Assembly: GCF_028330965.1 (NCBI RefSeq)
Contig: NZ_JAQMUB010000071.1
Coordinates: 1-64,000, forward strand
DNA length: 64,000 bases
From: Oscillatoria sp. CS-180
GTDB taxonomy: Bacteria; Cyanobacteriota; Cyanobacteriia; Phormidesmidales; Phormidesmidaceae
Direction of reading: 5' to 3'
The translations under genes were made by a program, and so were the position numbers. Shown here piece after piece: positions 63,905 to 64,000 of the stretch; position 1 is the stretch's first letter, and every line of letters starts with the position of its first letter. Under the pieces are notes generated by a model. That model had not been told where the DNA came from. It searched no databases and saw only the letters and a program-made list of their open reading frames with translations.

Positions 63905-63943
63905 AGCACCGACGACTGGCCGTGTTTCGTCTCGGTGCTCTGA
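63905..63943 (-). terminator. inverted repeat near the window end
   Basis: AGAGCACCGA (63905-63914) is complementary to TCGGTGCTCT (63934-63943) over a 19-base loop. Read on the minus strand it is followed by T-rich sequence (TTTCTGATTTT), as for a terminator of a gene to the right of the window. Confidence 0.5.
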
Positions 63944-64000
63944 CTGGTTCGCTCCTCACACAATAGAATCGTAACCGAAAGTCATCTGGTTGTCACGACT

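Overview
The window reads as a cyanobacterial chromosome segment, probably from a filamentous, Leptolyngbya/Oscillatoria-like lineage. Evidence: the HIP1 octamer GCGATCGC recurs throughout; several genes are typical of cyanobacteria (IctB-family membrane protein, LL-diaminopimelate aminotransferase, YvcK with an N-terminal membrane extension, LpxB-related protein, a stand-alone ureC, CheB/CheR-type and Ser/Thr-kinase/histidine-kinase giants); and there is a hormogonium-polysaccharide (hps) pseudopilin locus, known from gliding filaments. No rRNA, tRNA or CRISPR array was recognised.

Layout. 1-9.4 kb: a coiled-coil membrane protein, upp, a glycine-rich membrane protein, a pentapeptide-repeat protein, a tandem-domain SagB-type oxidoreductase, dapL, a PEP-CTERM surface protein and larB. 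9.4-14.1 kb is an accessory island: a broken MFS transporter, a DUF2589 gene and its partner, a small conserved protein, a SUKH-type gene bounded like an integron gene cassette (3' attC-like site, 7-bp core repeats at both ends), an MNT nucleotidyltransferase, and a HEPN stub fused to a nitroreductase-like fragment. 14-20 kb: geranylgeranyl-reductase-like flavoprotein, tautomerase, SRPBCC protein, alpha/beta hydrolase, IctB. 20-31.3 kb: two giant signalling proteins (CheB-CheR-PAS-GAF-HK-REC, 1425 aa; Ser/Thr kinase-AAA-GAF-HK, 1811 aa) flanking a phosphofructokinase. 32-38 kb: TSUP permease, dinB, toxin-antitoxin genes and remnants, ASCH, cupin, peptidoglycan-binding-like and VOC proteins. 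38-45 kb: metF, ureC, a PD-(D/E)XK-like protein, an atypical signal peptidase I, a glutathionyl-hydroquinone-reductase-like protein and rpmB. 45-52.4 kb: the hps pseudopilin genes and the giant HpsA. 52.7-64 kb: an ABC ATPase, an AarF kinase, LpxB-related protein, YvcK, an MlaF/MlaD lipid-transport pair and a Cof-type HAD phosphatase.

A dispersed repeat of about 105 bp (here repeat A), with TATAGC/GCTATA ends, occurs at least nine times in both orientations. Two copies are split by other sequence, one is a half copy, and one supplies the last codons and stop of a gene. Two further repeat types (B and C) are present; one B copy sits inside an A copy. These mobile-looking repeats, together with pseudogenes and toxin-antitoxin debris, mark the junctions between otherwise conserved housekeeping blocks.

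The most unusual items are the lone cassette with its attC-like site and the palindromic tandem repeats immediately upstream of it, the DUF2589 gene pair, the HEPN/nitroreductase chimera, a signal peptidase I lacking the expected catalytic lysine, and the repeat A family. All functional statements come from reading the translated sequence; no database search was run.
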